Shown: positions 21,338 through 30,962, counted from the stretch's first letter. The stretch is 64,000 nt of DNA from Microbulbifer halophilus (GCF_026183675.1 NZ_JAPIVK010000012.1:1-64000), one strand, 5' to 3'. Translations and numbers: made by a program. The notes: generated by a model not told the origin, from the sequence alone.

Positions 21338-24151
21338 ATGAAAGGATTCCGCCCGGACCGCCGCAATTTCATCAAACTCTGCACCGTCGCCGGTATCGCC
21401 GTGTTCGCCGCGCCGTCCCTGTGGCAACTGGGTCGCGCCGGCCAGGCGGACAAAGGCGCAAAACCGCTGCACTGGCGCGGCGACGGCGCCGATCCCGCTT
21501 TTCGCACCGACGGTGTTGCCAAAGTCACCGGCGAGAAGATATTCGGCCGCGATTTCCGCTCGGCGGATATGCCCGGTTGGCTCAAGCAGCAGCACTACGC
21601 CTTTATCCTGCGCTGCAACCGCGTCGAGCGGCAGTTTGCCGGCGTCGACTGGTCGCAGCTCCCCGAGGGCGCTGAACCCTACGAGCGCATCACCGCGCAG
21701 ACTCTGGCGGACAACAAGTTTGCATTGCCGCCATTTTACGGCGAGGCCATGCTGCTGGCGGAGGGCGAAACGCCGCACTACTACGGCCACGCGGTGGCAA
21801 TACTGCTGTTCGACAGTTTCGAAAAATACGCCACCACCAAGCAGGCGCTGCAGTTCAACGAATCCGTCATCCGTTACGGCGAGGAAACGCCGCCCTACCG
21901 GCGCGATCCCTATGCCAGTTGGCGCATTATCCGCGTGGAAGGCGAGGGCGGCCCCACCGGTGAGGATCTCTATTCGCCGCTGCAGGACGGCATCTTCTTT
22001 CCCCAGTACCGCGACCGCAAGGCCGAGTGGCCCAGCCACGCGGACCAGGCCGGCAGCGTCAGCGAGCGGGGTATCTACTATGCGCAGGAAATCCGCCACC
22101 GGATGGAACGGGAGGCCGCCGCCGGCAACTGGCACCTGGTGGAGGGCGACTACAACACCCAGATCGTCGAGCCGATGATGATGGAGCCGGAGGCGAGCAA
22201 CGGCTGGTTCGACAGCGACAGTAAAACCCTGCACCTGGTGCTCACCAGCCAGTCGCCGCAGGACTTCCGGGAAATGGCCGCGCAGATGATCGCGGAGAGC
22301 GGCTTTGCCGGCCGGGTGGAAAACCTGGTGGTGCATTCCGGCTTTGTCGGCGGTGGCTTCGGCGCCAAGGATCACTCGATCTTTCCCTACTACGGCGCCG
22401 TCGCCGCACTCTTTGCCAGGGCGCCGCTGCGGCTCGCCAACAACCGCTTCGAACAGTTCCAGGCGGGCCTCAAGCGTCACCCGTTCAGGATGCACAACAC
22501 CCTGGCGGTGGACAAAAAAACCGGCAAGTTCCAGGCGCTGTTGGCGGAGATGCAGGTGGACGGTGGCGGCCGCCAGAACTTCAGCCCCAGCGTCTCTATG
22601 GTCGGTGCCAGCGCCATCCAGAGCATCTACTACCTGCCGCGCAACGACATCATCTCCATTGCTCACCAGTCGATGAACGTGGACGCCGGTTCCATGCGTG
22701 GCTACGGCACCCTGCAGACCATGAACGCCATGGAGATGATGGTGAACCGCGCCGCAGGGGAGCTGGACCTGGACCCGATCGAGCTGCGCCTGCGCAACGC
22801 TTTCGAGACCGGCTGGCGCAACACCCAGGGCGCGGTGCCACGGGTCGGCGTGCGCTACCGGGAAATGCTCGAGCGGGCGCGCCGACACCCGATATGGCGG
22901 GAGCGCGCCGAGCGCAAGCGTATTTTCGAGGAAGAGAACCCCGATTATTTTTTCGGAACCGGCTACGCCATCGCCACCAAGGATTACGGCACCGGCGCTG
23001 CGGCGCCCAGCTCGGCGGTGCAGTTCGACCCGGAGGGCCGCCTGTCGCTCGCTATCGGTTTTATGGAAATGGGCACCGGTACCCAGACTTCTCAGGCGAT
23101 GTTGCTGGAAGACATCCTGGGGGTGCCGGCGGCGGACTGTCACGTGGCGGAGATTGAGGCCTGGGAGGCACTGCAGCAGTTCCAGACCGAGAGCCCCTAC
23201 ACCATGAGCCAGGAACACCAGGACCGGATGGCGGCCGACCCGCTGTGGACGCCGGTAGTGGCCATGGCCAGTTCCGCCTCCATGTCCGCCTACTTCCAGA
23301 GCCACGTGACCCTGCAGGCGGCGCGCATTCTGTTCCGGCAGGGGCTGGTGCCGGCAGCGCGGAAACTGTGGCAGCTAGAGCGGGTGGATCTGTCGGAATT
23401 GCAGTGGCGCAACGGCGCCCTGGAAATGGCCGGGCAGCCATCGCTGCCGTTGGCGCGGCTGGCGGCCGAGGCCCACCGCTCCGGCCTGGTTACCGGTGTG
23501 ATGGCGCACGGCTTCAACCGCTGGGACTGGGCCGAGGCGGATTTCAACTTGAATGGCGAACGGCAGACCTGGGTAATCGACGGCCTGGCGCTGCGCCGCG
23601 GCGGCGGGGCGGAACGACCGGTGGCGGACGAGTATCGGGTGTTGAAGCGCAGTGCCGTGCGCTACCCGCCCACCGATCTCAATAACGCCATGGTTACCTA
23701 CTACGCTCCCTGTGCCGCTCTGGTGGAAGTGGTGGTACACAAGGGCACCGGCGCGGTGGAAATCCATGATCTCCAGAACTACCTGGAGTGTGGCCGGCCC
23801 ATCGTGCGCCAGTTGGTGGAAGGGCAGATCGAGGGCGGTGTGGCCATGGGCATCGGCCACGCGCTCTACGAAATCCTGCCGCCGCTGGCCGGGGGCGCCG
23901 GCAACGGTACCTGGAACCTGAACCGTTACCAGGTGGCGCTGGCGAAGGATGTCTGTGTCTGGAAACAGCGGCACGAAATCCTGGCGCCGGAATCCGATCA
24001 GGACCCGCACAAGGGTATCGCCGAAGTGGTGATGGTGCCCATCGTCGCCGCACTGGCGGAGGCGATCTTCCGGGCCACCGGCAAACGTTTCAACGACACG
24101 CCCATCACGCCGGAAGTCCTGCGCCGCGCGTTAAACCCCCAGGTGCTGTAG
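21338..24151 (+). CDS. Tat-exported molybdopterin oxidoreductase large subunit (IorB / aldehyde oxidase type)
   Basis: A 937-residue xanthine-oxidase-family catalytic subunit. The N-terminus RPDRRNFIKLCTVAGIAVF is a twin-arginine signal, so the enzyme folds with its Mo cofactor inside and is exported. The MoCo-binding segments include GFVGGGFGAKD (about 336) and GSMRGYGTLQ (about 451). The catalytic Glu region near the C-terminus reads GIAEVV rather than the usual GEP; the Glu is kept but its context is changed. Neighbours are a 2Fe-2S subunit and a triheme cytochrome, as in isoquinoline oxidoreductases and the AldFGH-type aldehyde dehydrogenase. No FAD subunit is present, so electrons should go to the cytochrome. 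Substrate unknown. Confidence 0.87.
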   Translation: MKGFRPDRRNFIKLCTVAGIAVFAAPSLWQLGRAGQADKGAKPLHWRGDGADPAFRTDGVAKVTGEKIFGRDFRSADMPGWLKQQHYAFILRCNRVERQFAGVDWSQLPEGAEPYERITAQTLADNKFALPPFYGEAMLLAEGETPHYYGHAVAILLFDSFEKYATTKQALQFNESVIRYGEETPPYRRDPYASWRIIRVEGEGGPTGEDLYSPLQDGIFFPQYRDRKAEWPSHADQAGSVSERGIYYAQEIRHRMEREAAAGNWHLVEGDYNTQIVEPMMMEPEASNGWFDSDSKTLHLVLTSQSPQDFREMAAQMIAESGFAGRVENLVVHSGFVGGGFGAKDHSIFPYYGAVAALFARAPLRLANNRFEQFQAGLKRHPFRMHNTLAVDKKTGKFQALLAEMQVDGGGRQNFSPSVSMVGASAIQSIYYLPRNDIISIAHQSMNVDAGSMRGYGTLQTMNAMEMMVNRAAGELDLDPIELRLRNAFETGWRNTQGAVPRVGVRYREMLERARRHPIWRERAERKRIFEEENPDYFFGTGYAIATKDYGTGAAAPSSAVQFDPEGRLSLAIGFMEMGTGTQTSQAMLLEDILGVPAADCHVAEIEAWEALQQFQTESPYTMSQEHQDRMAADPLWTPVVAMASSASMSAYFQSHVTLQAARILFRQGLVPAARKLWQLERVDLSELQWRNGALEMAGQPSLPLARLAAEAHRSGLVTGVMAHGFNRWDWAEADFNLNGERQTWVIDGLALRRGGGAERPVADEYRVLKRSAVRYPPTDLNNAMVTYYAPCAALVEVVVHKGTGAVEIHDLQNYLECGRPIVRQLVEGQIEGGVAMGIGHALYEILPPLAGGAGNGTWNLNRYQVALAKDVCVWKQRHEILAPESDQDPHKGIAEVVMVPIVAALAEAIFRATGKRFNDTPITPEVLRRALNPQVL

Positions 24152-24163
24152 AGAGGTGCTCCA

Positions 24164-24709
24164 ATGGCCAGTTTATCCATCTCCATGAAGGTCAACGGCG
24201 AGACGGTGGGGCCGATGGATATCCCCGAATACACCTCGATGCTGGATTTCCTGCAGGAATACCTGAATCTGACCGGCACCAAGCTCGGCTGTGGTATCGG
24301 CGTCTGCCGCGCCTGCGAGGTTATCGTCGAGGATGATAACGGCGGGCTGCAGACGCTGCGCACCTGTATCAACAATGTGGGCCGTTTCAATGGCAGCAAC
24401 GTGACCACCGTGGAGGGACATGCGCAGCGCAATGCCGATGGAAAAATCGAATCCCTGTCGCCGGTACAGGAGGCCTTCCTGCGCCATTTTTCCTTCCAGT
24501 GCGGTTGGTGCACCCCGGGCTTCGTCAACGCCGCCACGGTGCTGATCGAGCGGCTGAAAAAGAACCCGGTGGCGAAAGACAAAATCGAGGCGACCATCGA
24601 CGAGTCGCTCGGTAAACATATCTGCCGCTGCACCGGCTATGTGCGCTATTTCCACGCGGTAAGGGACGTGATCGAATCCACGCCGGGGTTGGTGAAGGAG
24701 GGCGACTGA
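24164..24709 (+). CDS. 2Fe-2S subunit of molybdenum hydroxylase (IorA type)
   Basis: A 181-residue iron-sulfur subunit with two clusters. The plant-ferredoxin-type site is in KLGCGIGVCRACEV plus RTC (about residues 42-70). The second, helical-bundle site is FQCGWCTPG (about 110) and HICRCTGYVR (about 151). It carries electrons from the Mo centre to the cytochrome encoded next. It has no signal of its own, so it is presumably exported by hitch-hiking with the Tat-bearing large subunit, 12 bp upstream. Confidence 0.92.
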   Translation: MASLSISMKVNGETVGPMDIPEYTSMLDFLQEYLNLTGTKLGCGIGVCRACEVIVEDDNGGLQTLRTCINNVGRFNGSNVTTVEGHAQRNADGKIESLSPVQEAFLRHFSFQCGWCTPGFVNAATVLIERLKKNPVAKDKIEATIDESLGKHICRCTGYVRYFHAVRDVIESTPGLVKEGD

Positions 24710-24727
24710 ATGGCTGTTATCGCCCGC

Positions 24728-24752
24728 TGTAGGAGCCTGCTTGCAGGCGAAC
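24728..24752. repeat. Dispersed GTAGGAGCCTGCTTGCAGGCGAA palindrome
   Basis: A short REP-like hairpin, with GCCTGC-TT-GCAGGC as the stem. A near copy lies in the opposite orientation at 35225-35248. Its position argues that the cytochrome gene starts downstream at 24782 and not at the ATG at 24710. Confidence 0.7.
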
Positions 24753-24781
24753 CGGCAGCAGGGAAAGGCAAGGGATGGGCA

Positions 24782-25999
24782 ATGACCATTCTTCTTTTCT
24801 TCCTGTTTCCGCCTTCCATCACCGCGGCCCAGCCCCTCGCGGAAAAGGGCCGCTATATCGCCGCCGCCGCCGACTGCGTTGCCTGCCACACGGCGGAAAA
24901 CGGCCGCCCCTTCACCGGCGGGCGCCCCTTCCCGACCCCGTTCGGCACCCTGTATTCCACCAACATCACGCCGGACGGGGAAACCGGTATCGGCGATTAT
25001 TCCCTGGAGCAATTCCGCGCGACCATGCGCCACGGCAAGGGCCCCCACGGCAATCTGTACCCGGCCATGCCGTACACTTCCTACTACCTGGTGCGCGACG
25101 ACGATATCGAAGCCCTCTACCGCTATTTCATGCAGTTGCCGCCGGTGGAAAACCGGCCGCCGAAAAACCGACTGATATTTCCGGCGAACCTGCGCTTCGG
25201 TCTCAGCTTCTGGAACTGGCTCTATTTCGACCCGGAAAAAACGCTCGCCGAGCCGGCGGGCAAGAGCGCCGAGTGGCAGCGCGGCAGCTACCTGGTCAAT
25301 GCGCTGGGTCACTGTGGCGAGTGCCATACGCCGCGCAACTTTGCCCAGGCCATGCGGTTCGACAAGCGTTTTGCCGGCAACGTGCTGGAGGGTTGGGACG
25401 CGGTGGATATCCGCCCGCAGTCGCTGCGCCGCCAGGGCTGGAACCGGGCGCAACTGCGGCAGCTGCTGACCACCGGCAGCAGCGAGCGGGGCACATTGTT
25501 CGGCGAGATGTATCGCGTCATGCAGCACAGTCTCCGCCACCTGAGCGACGACGACATCAACGCGATGATCACTTTCCTGCTGGACGACAGCGAGGCCCTG
25601 CCGGAGCGGCCGGGCAATAGCGAAAGCGCCGCGCAGAACTATCCCGGGGGGCGGGGGGATTTCATCGCCTATTGCGCCGGCTGCCACGGCCGAGCCGGCA
25701 GCGGCATCACCCAGGCGTTTGCGCCGGGCATGGACAACAACGCCGCCATCCGCGCGGCCAGGCCGCACAACGCCATTGCGGTGATCCTGCGCGGCCTGCC
25801 GGCACAGCGCCTGGACCGCGAGCGGGCTCGGGCCGGTATGCCATCATTTCATCGCCAACTGGATGACGCCCGCATCGCGGAACTGGTGAATTTCATGCGC
25901 GCCGCCTGGAGCAGCGGCGGGGCCGAAGTGACCGCGGAGGAAGTGGCGCGCATACGCCACAGCCTTGAAGAAGAGGGCTATTTTTCGCCAGCGCATTAA
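24782..25999 (+). CDS. Triheme cytochrome c subunit of the molybdenum hydroxylase
   Basis: 405 residues from ATG 24782, giving a clean signal peptide (MTILLFFLFPPSITAA). The three heme motifs are CVACH (about 32), CGECH (about 178) and CAGCH (about 298), each starting a cytochrome c domain. This is the classical triheme subunit of alcohol, gluconate and aldehyde dehydrogenases that delivers electrons to quinone or to oxidases. An ATG at 24710 abuts the previous stop, but would translate a dispersed palindrome and bury the signal peptide. The last gene of the three-subunit enzyme. Confidence 0.9.
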   Translation: MTILLFFLFPPSITAAQPLAEKGRYIAAAADCVACHTAENGRPFTGGRPFPTPFGTLYSTNITPDGETGIGDYSLEQFRATMRHGKGPHGNLYPAMPYTSYYLVRDDDIEALYRYFMQLPPVENRPPKNRLIFPANLRFGLSFWNWLYFDPEKTLAEPAGKSAEWQRGSYLVNALGHCGECHTPRNFAQAMRFDKRFAGNVLEGWDAVDIRPQSLRRQGWNRAQLRQLLTTGSSERGTLFGEMYRVMQHSLRHLSDDDINAMITFLLDDSEALPERPGNSESAAQNYPGGRGDFIAYCAGCHGRAGSGITQAFAPGMDNNAAIRAARPHNAIAVILRGLPAQRLDRERARAGMPSFHRQLDDARIAELVNFMRAAWSSGGAEVTAEEVARIRHSLEEEGYFSPAH

Positions 26000-26075
26000 T
26001 CACCATGTGACCGGGAGTCGAACCCGCCTTTTTTCAGTCACTCCATCGCATACTCCATCGCCGAGGGGGAGGTCT

Positions 26076-26861
26076 ATGAAATCGCCGGCTGTAGTGCCCC
26101 GTTTGTTGCTCCTGTCGCTGTGCCTGTGTCCCCCGGCTGCCGCGGCCGCCGAGTGGTCCAATACTGAAGCGCAGTTGCAGTACGGCCACCTGGATAACCC
26201 TTATACGGGCAGGGGCACCGATACCACCATTCTGACTCTTCAGCACGCCAGTGGTTGGCAGTATGGCGACAATTACTTCTTCGTGGACTTTCTCAACGAC
26301 AGTCGCGGCGACGGCTTCAACGATAAGGACGTCTACGCCGAGTGGTACAGCAATTTCAGTCTCGGCAAGATCACCGGCTGCGACCTGGCGGTCGGGCCCT
26401 TTTCGGACTTCGGCCTGATATTCGGCTACAACTTCGCCGCGGATGCCAATGTGGGCAAGGTGTTACCGGGGATCCGTCTGTCCTGGGAGATTCCCGCCGA
26501 AGGCGCCTTTCTCAATACCGACATCACCGCGTTTATCGATGATAGCGACGGGGATATGGCGCCGCGGGAAGGGGACAGCTTTATGGTGGATTTCAATGGT
26601 GCCTTTCCATTCACCATCGGCGGGCAGGACTTCAGCATCGAGGGGCACATCGAGTATATCGAGGGCCGCCGCATCGAATCCGGGGGACGCGCAAAAAGCT
26701 GGATATTCGCCCAGCCGCAGTTCCGCTGGGATATGGGCAAGGCGCTGTTCGACAGTCCCAAGCAGCTCTTTGTGGGAATCGAGTATCAGTACTGGCGCAA
26801 CAAGCAGGGCACCGACGTGGACGAGAGCGCGGTCCAGGCCCTGCTGGTGTGGCGGTTTTGA
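26076..26861 (+). CDS. OmpK/Tsx-like outer-membrane channel protein
   Basis: 261 residues with a signal peptide ending near AAAAA (about 25). The rest is amphipathic beta strands rich in aromatic residues, ending in a terminal Phe (LLVWRF), as expected for an outer-membrane barrel. The pattern (TLQHASGWQYGDNYFFVDF near the start, GIEYQYWRNKQG near the end) resembles the nucleoside-channel Tsx/OmpK family. ATG 26076 has GGGGGAGG upstream; the longer in-frame start at 25965 lies inside the cytochrome gene. The end is 17 bp from convergent mtfA. The solute is unknown. Confidence 0.75.
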   Translation: MKSPAVVPRLLLLSLCLCPPAAAAAEWSNTEAQLQYGHLDNPYTGRGTDTTILTLQHASGWQYGDNYFFVDFLNDSRGDGFNDKDVYAEWYSNFSLGKITGCDLAVGPFSDFGLIFGYNFAADANVGKVLPGIRLSWEIPAEGAFLNTDITAFIDDSDGDMAPREGDSFMVDFNGAFPFTIGGQDFSIEGHIEYIEGRRIESGGRAKSWIFAQPQFRWDMGKALFDSPKQLFVGIEYQYWRNKQGTDVDESAVQALLVWRF

Positions 26862-26878
26862 TCAACAATGGAGGGGCG

Positions 26879-27754
26879 TCACGCGGGATATCGATCGCCC
26901 GGCGGATTTCCACGCAGCAGTGAGTGCGGATCCAGCCGATAGAATGCACAGAGTTCCCCGTACAGTTGCGGGTGGAATGTCTTCATCTCGGTGGGGGTGA
27001 CAAAGAAAGTTTCGGTGGCCACGGCAAAAAACTCCGCCGGCGACTGGGCGCCGTAGACGTCCAGTATCGACGGTGTCTCTTCGTCGACGGGCGTATCGCC
27101 GGATTCCTCTGCGTCCAGTTTGCGCTGCAGCCGCTCGAATTCGCGGCCCATCACTGCCGCCCAGTTCTTTCCCTCGCCGGCGTCGCTGAACAGCGGCCGG
27201 CCGTCGTAGTAGCCGTCCTCCTCGTCGAGCTTGTGTGCGAATTCGTGCAGTGCCACATTCCGTCCCTGCTGTGGGTGCATCATATCCTGCTGCAGATCCC
27301 CCCAAGACAATACCACCGGCCCGCGGTAGTGGGACTCGCCCTCGCGGGCACTGTGCTCCGTGGATTCCACATGGCCCTCGACACGGGTTTCGCGGGCGAC
27401 GTAGGTGTCCGGGTAGATCAACACCGTGTACAGGTTCGGGTAGCAGTTGTTTTTGCGGCCCAGCAGCAACAGGCAGGCGAAGCCGGCCACCGACACACGT
27501 ATCGGTTCGGTCACCTGCAGGCCGTTGCAGCCGACGAACTCCTTGTCGTGCAGGAACAGGGCAACATTGGCCTGCAGCTCCTGCTGTTGCGCCGGTGGCA
27601 GGCAGCGGTAGAGAGGCAGGGCATCGATCAGCAGTTGCTGCTGTCTGTCGGACAGCGGTTTCTTGCGCAGGTGCTCGCGGCGCCAGCGCCGGTAGTAGAG
27701 CGGCACCAGCCAGACGAGGATTGCGAGCAGGATAATGGCCAGGAAAGTGGTCAT
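26879..27754 (-). CDS. mtfA: MtfA-type zinc metallopeptidase
   Basis: A 291-residue M90-family peptidase. In E. coli MtfA binds the glucose repressor Mlc and cleaves aminopeptidase substrates. The zinc site HEFAHKLDEEDG (about residues 169-180) and the downstream Glu in AEFFAVATETFF are present. Unlike E. coli MtfA, it has an N-terminal hydrophobic segment (LAIILLAILVWLVPLYY, about 5-21), so it is probably membrane-anchored. Transcribed towards the porin gene. No regulator partner is visible nearby. Confidence 0.9.
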   Translation of the reverse strand: MTTFLAIILLAILVWLVPLYYRRWRREHLRKKPLSDRQQQLLIDALPLYRCLPPAQQQELQANVALFLHDKEFVGCNGLQVTEPIRVSVAGFACLLLLGRKNNCYPNLYTVLIYPDTYVARETRVEGHVESTEHSAREGESHYRGPVVLSWGDLQQDMMHPQQGRNVALHEFAHKLDEEDGYYDGRPLFSDAGEGKNWAAVMGREFERLQRKLDAEESGDTPVDEETPSILDVYGAQSPAEFFAVATETFFVTPTEMKTFHPQLYGELCAFYRLDPHSLLRGNPPGDRYPA

Positions 27755-27787
27755 GGAGCTCCGGGTCAGCGCTGTGGATTCTCAATG

Positions 27788-28455
27788 TTAGGGAATTCCG
27801 TACTTGCGCGCGAGCCGGTCGATATCTGATTTGGACCTGGAGGCCCCGGGGCATTTCCTCCTGAGCCACTGGCTCGATTCACTGCTCGTGTCACCGGAGA
27901 CCAATTGTAAGACTTCCCAGCAGCGATCCCCCTGTTGAACAAAGGTCCCGGTGGCGGTCCTGTAGTTGTCATCTTCGGACTTGAACTTGCGGACTTTATG
28001 GCGTTCTCGAGCCAGTTTCTTCGCCAAATTAGGGTCGAACACGGTGGAACGGGATTTGGCGCCGGATTCTGGCGTCGCCGGTCGCTCGGTGGTCCCGGCG
28101 GTATCCTTTTGCGGCGCTGGGGCAGCGGGTTTCTGTTCTGTCTGGATGACTGTTTTCGGTTTTTCCGGGGCCGGACCTGCGGGCGGCGCAGTCTCTGCCG
28201 GAGCTTCCGGACTCGCAGTCGATTCAGGCTCTGCCAACGGATCGAGAGCTTCTGCCGGCGCCACTTCGGGTTCCGGCGGCTGTGCAATGGTGATACGGAT
28301 CGGGGCCGGTCGGGGAGGGGTTCGCGCCGCAGTGAAACCGGCAGTAGCAGCAGGAAAGCATGCAGCGCAACAGCGATTGCCCCGGCCACAGCGATACGCC
28401 GCGGGGCAAGCGTGTTTACCGGGGGAGAGGGGAATAAGTCGATGGTATGCGACAC
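27788..28455 (-). pseudogene. TonB-N-terminal-like, proline-rich membrane protein with a frameshift
   Basis: Two frames must be joined. The upstream frame encodes an N-terminal membrane anchor (RIAVAGAIAVALHAFLLLLP). The downstream frame encodes a Pro/Glu/Ala-rich spacer beginning PIRITIAQPPEPEV and a basic C-terminal domain ending RLARKYGIP. Adding one C to either C4 run at about 28312-28320 gives an unbroken REPPPRPAPIRITI junction. So a single base has been lost, or the assembly has an error. The architecture is like TonB's anchor plus periplasmic spacer, but the C-terminus lacks a recognisable TonB box-binding domain. The start is uncertain; GTG 28455 is one option. Confidence 0.6.
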
Positions 28456-28542
28456 GGGCCGGGCGATGCTTTCCGTTGCGAGTAAGTCCTGGTGGTTGGA
28501 GTGGTGGAGAAAGAGGTTGGTTCCCCGGGACGGGATCTCTAC

Positions 28543-28578
28543 TCCCTCTCCCATCGGGAGAGGGCCGGGGAGAGGGGA
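28543..28578. repeat. Dispersed CCCTCTCCC/GGGAGAGGG palindrome
   Basis: The hairpin CTCCCTCTCCC-ATC-GGGAGAGGG plus GGGGAGAGGGG lies upstream of the frameshifted TonB-like gene. A half unit (CCGGGGGAGAGGGG) occurs inside that gene's 5' end at 28419-28432. Confidence 0.7.
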
Positions 28579-28749
28579 AGGGATTTGGCACTGAGCCCGA
28601 CGGCAAAATCGACTATCTTCAAACCAGGGCTTGCAAAGCGCCTCCCGCGAGGGCAGAATGCGCGCCCTATCGAGCTTCACCGGCGATCCACCGGAAGGCT
28701 GGGAAGTTCGGTAACTTGCGGATTTTTAAGAAATTTTCCTTAAAAGTAG

Positions 28750-28778
28750 TTGACGCGGCAAAGCCGCTTCACTATAGT
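28750..28778 (+). promoter_or_regulatory. Sigma-70 promoter of tRNA-Arg
   Basis: TTGACG at 28750-28755 and TATAGT at 28773-28778, separated by 17 bp. The GC-rich stretch between -10 and the tRNA start looks like a stringent discriminator. Confidence 0.85.
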
Positions 28779-28796
28779 TCGCAACCACAATGCAAC

Positions 28797-28873
28797 GCGC
28801 TCGTAGCTCAGCTGGATAGAGTACCTGGCTACGACCCAGGCGGTCGGAGGTTCGAATCCTCCCGAGCGCGCCA
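28797..28873 (+). tRNA. tRNA-Arg(ACG)
   Basis: A 77-nt cloverleaf. The acceptor stem GCGCTCG pairs with CGAGCGC, followed by discriminator G and an encoded CCA. The anticodon arm CCTGG-CTACGAC-CCAGG gives anticodon ACG (read as ICG), and the T arm is GGAGG-TTCGAAT-CCTCC. It is flanked by a strong promoter and an intrinsic terminator, so it is a single-gene unit. No integrase or att duplication was seen next to it. Confidence 0.98.
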
Positions 28874-28878
28874 TACAG

Positions 28879-28914
28879 AAAGGGCCCGATCCGAAAGGAT
28901 CGGGCCCTTTTTTT
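28879..28914 (+). terminator. Rho-independent terminator of tRNA-Arg
   Basis: A perfect 14-bp stem AAAGGGCCCGATCC / GGATCGGGCCCTTT around a GAAA tetraloop, followed by a run of T. Confidence 0.95.
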
Positions 28915-29033
28915 ATCGCTGTTTCTGGCGCAAAGAGACCAGTGGGACAGGTGGCCGGCAAGCTATACTGGCCCTACGGGCTGTTGCGAGGCGGAATTCC
29001 CGCCCGACCTGGCCCGAAACACCCGGACTCCCT

Positions 29034-30962
29034 ATGGCAGATCGACGGGACAGCGACACAGACCCCACCCGGGAGCCGCCCACACCGGAACAGCCGCCAC
29101 AGCGTCCCATGCCGTGGTTGCCCTACCTGGTGTGGATCATGGCGATCCTGCTGACCTCCCAGTATCTGGTAAACACCGCCGACACGCCCCGGCGCCAGCA
29201 GCTTTCCTACACCGCCTTCAAGCAGAAGGTCACCGAGGGCCGGGTGGCCAGCGTGACCCTGCAGGGGGAAAACATCCGCGGCAGCTACAAGGGCGCCGAC
29301 AGCGAGACGGTTGCCACCGGTGATCGCCCGCAGCCGAAGCATTTTTCCACCACTCTGCCGCCGGTGGACGATCCGGACCTGATGCTGCTGCTGGAGGACT
29401 ACCAGGTGGAGGTGCGGGCCGAGCCCGCCGAAGGCAACTTCTGGTCGCGGCTGCTGATCGGCCTGATCCCGTGGCTGCTGATCCTCGGTCTGCTGCTCTT
29501 CTTTGCCAGCCGCATGCAGGCGCGCATGGGCGGTGCCGGGGGCATGGGTGGCGGTCAGGGGGCTTTCGGTTTCGGCAAATCCAAGGCCAGGCGCTTCGAG
29601 CGGGGCGAATCCAATGTGACCTTCGACGATGTGGCCGGGCTGGCCCACGCCAAACGCGATCTGCAGGAGATTGCCGGCTACCTGCAGGACCCGGATCACT
29701 ACCGCAGGCTGGGGGCCAAGATTCCCAAGGGCATCCTGCTGATGGGGCCACCGGGTACCGGCAAGACACTGCTGGCCAAGGCGCTGGCCGGCGAGAGCGA
29801 TGTCCCCTTCTTCAGTATCAGCGGCTCCGAGTTTATCGAGATGTTTGTCGGCGTGGGTGCCTCGCGGGTGCGGGATATGTTTGCCAGCGCCAAGAAGGAA
29901 TCGCCATCGATCATCTTTATCGACGAGATCGACTCCGTGGGCCGCGCCCGCGGCGCCGGCCTGGGTGGCGGCCACGACGAGCGCGAACAGACCCTGAACC
30001 AGATCCTCGGCGAGATGGACGGTTTCGATCCCCACGAGGCGGTGGTGGTGATCGCGGCCACCAACCGCCCGGATGTGCTGGATGCGGCGCTGATGCGCCC
30101 GGGCCGTTTCGACCGCAAGATCACCCTGGACCTGCCGGACAGGCCCGCCCGCCTGGCGATCCTGCAAATCCACTCCCGCGAGGTGCCGGTGGCGGACGAC
30201 GTGAATATGGAGCGGCTGGCGGCGTTGACGGTGGGCTTCGCCGGTGCCGATCTGGAAAACCTGATCAACGAGGCGGCGCTGCTGGCCGGGCGCGAGGACA
30301 AGCCGGCGGTGGATATGGCCTGTATGCTGCAGGCCCGGGACAAGGTGGTGCTGGGCGGCGAGCGGGAAATGGTGATCAGCGACGACGAGAAAAAGATCAT
30401 CGCCTACCACGAATCCGGCCACGCGCTGGTGGCCAGCCTGCTGCCCCACGCGGATCCGCTGGACAAGGCCACCATCATTCCCCGCGGCCGCAGCCTGGGC
30501 GCCACCGAGCAGATTCCGGAAGAGGAGCACCACAGCCTGCGCCCCAGTTACCTGCGCGATCGCATCGGCGTCATGCTCGGCGGGCGGGCGTCGGAAAAGG
30601 TGATCTTTGGCGAGGTCAGTTCCGGCGCAGATGAGGACCTCAAACAGGCCACGCGCCTGGCGCGGCATATGGTGATCCACTGGGGCATGAGCGACAAGAT
30701 CGGCCCGGTGGCCTTTCGCCGCGGCGAGGAACATGTCTTCCTCGGCCGCGAAATTGCCCAGCAGCAGGATTTCAGTGAGCATACGGCGCAGATTATCGAC
30801 GAGGAGATCGGCGAGCTGGTGCGGGGCATTGAGAAAGAGGTGGTCGAATTACTGGAAAATAACCGGGACAGGCTGGATAAACTGGCGCGAGCGCTGTTGG
30901 AGAAGGAGACGTTGGAATCTGCGGAGATCCGGCAGATTGTCGGTGGCGATAACAAGCCGTAA
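29034..30962 (+). CDS. FtsH-family membrane ATP-dependent zinc protease (paralogue)
   Basis: 642 residues. The N-terminus is a charged, proline-rich cytoplasmic leader (about 1-25), then TM1 (about 27-46), a periplasmic domain, and TM2 (about 142-160). The AAA ATPase follows, with Walker A GPPGTGKT (about 238), the pore motif [11 protein letters not shown], Walker B IIFIDEID, and the M41 protease site HESGH (about 459). It stands alone after a tRNA gene, not in the usual rlmE-ftsH-folP setting, so it is probably a second FtsH. The open frame extends upstream to 27966 but crosses the tRNA; ATG 29034 is the sensible start. Confidence 0.9.
   Translation: MADRRDSDTDPTREPPTPEQPPQRPMPWLPYLVWIMAILLTSQYLVNTADTPRRQQLSYTAFKQKVTEGRVASVTLQGENIRGSYKGADSETVATGDRPQPKHFSTTLPPVDDPDLMLLLEDYQVEVRAEPAEGNFWSRLLIGLIPWLLILGLLLFFASRMQARMGGAGGMGGGQGAFGFGKSKARRFERGESNVTFDDVAGLAHAKRDLQEIAGYLQDPDHYRRLGAKIPKGILLMGPPGTGKTLLAKALAGESDVPFFSISGSEFIEMFVGVGASRVRDMFASAKKESPSIIFIDEIDSVGRARGAGLGGGHDEREQTLNQILGEMDGFDPHEAVVVIAATNRPDVLDAALMRPGRFDRKITLDLPDRPARLAILQIHSREVPVADDVNMERLAALTVGFAGADLENLINEAALLAGREDKPAVDMACMLQARDKVVLGGEREMVISDDEKKIIAYHESGHALVASLLPHADPLDKATIIPRGRSLGATEQIPEEEHHSLRPSYLRDRIGVMLGGRASEKVIFGEVSSGADEDLKQATRLARHMVIHWGMSDKIGPVAFRRGEEHVFLGREIAQQQDFSEHTAQIIDEEIGELVRGIEKEVVELLENNRDRLDKLARALLEKETLESAEIRQIVGGDNKP

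Noticed and set aside
28797-28873. tRNA-Arg as an integration site of a genomic island
   Set aside because: No integrase gene and no direct repeat of the tRNA 3' end were seen nearby.
27966-29033. Upstream extension of the FtsH-like frame (356 extra codons)
   Set aside because: It runs through the antisense of the TonB-like gene and the tRNA-Arg gene with its promoter and terminator; ATG 29034 begins the family-like sequence.
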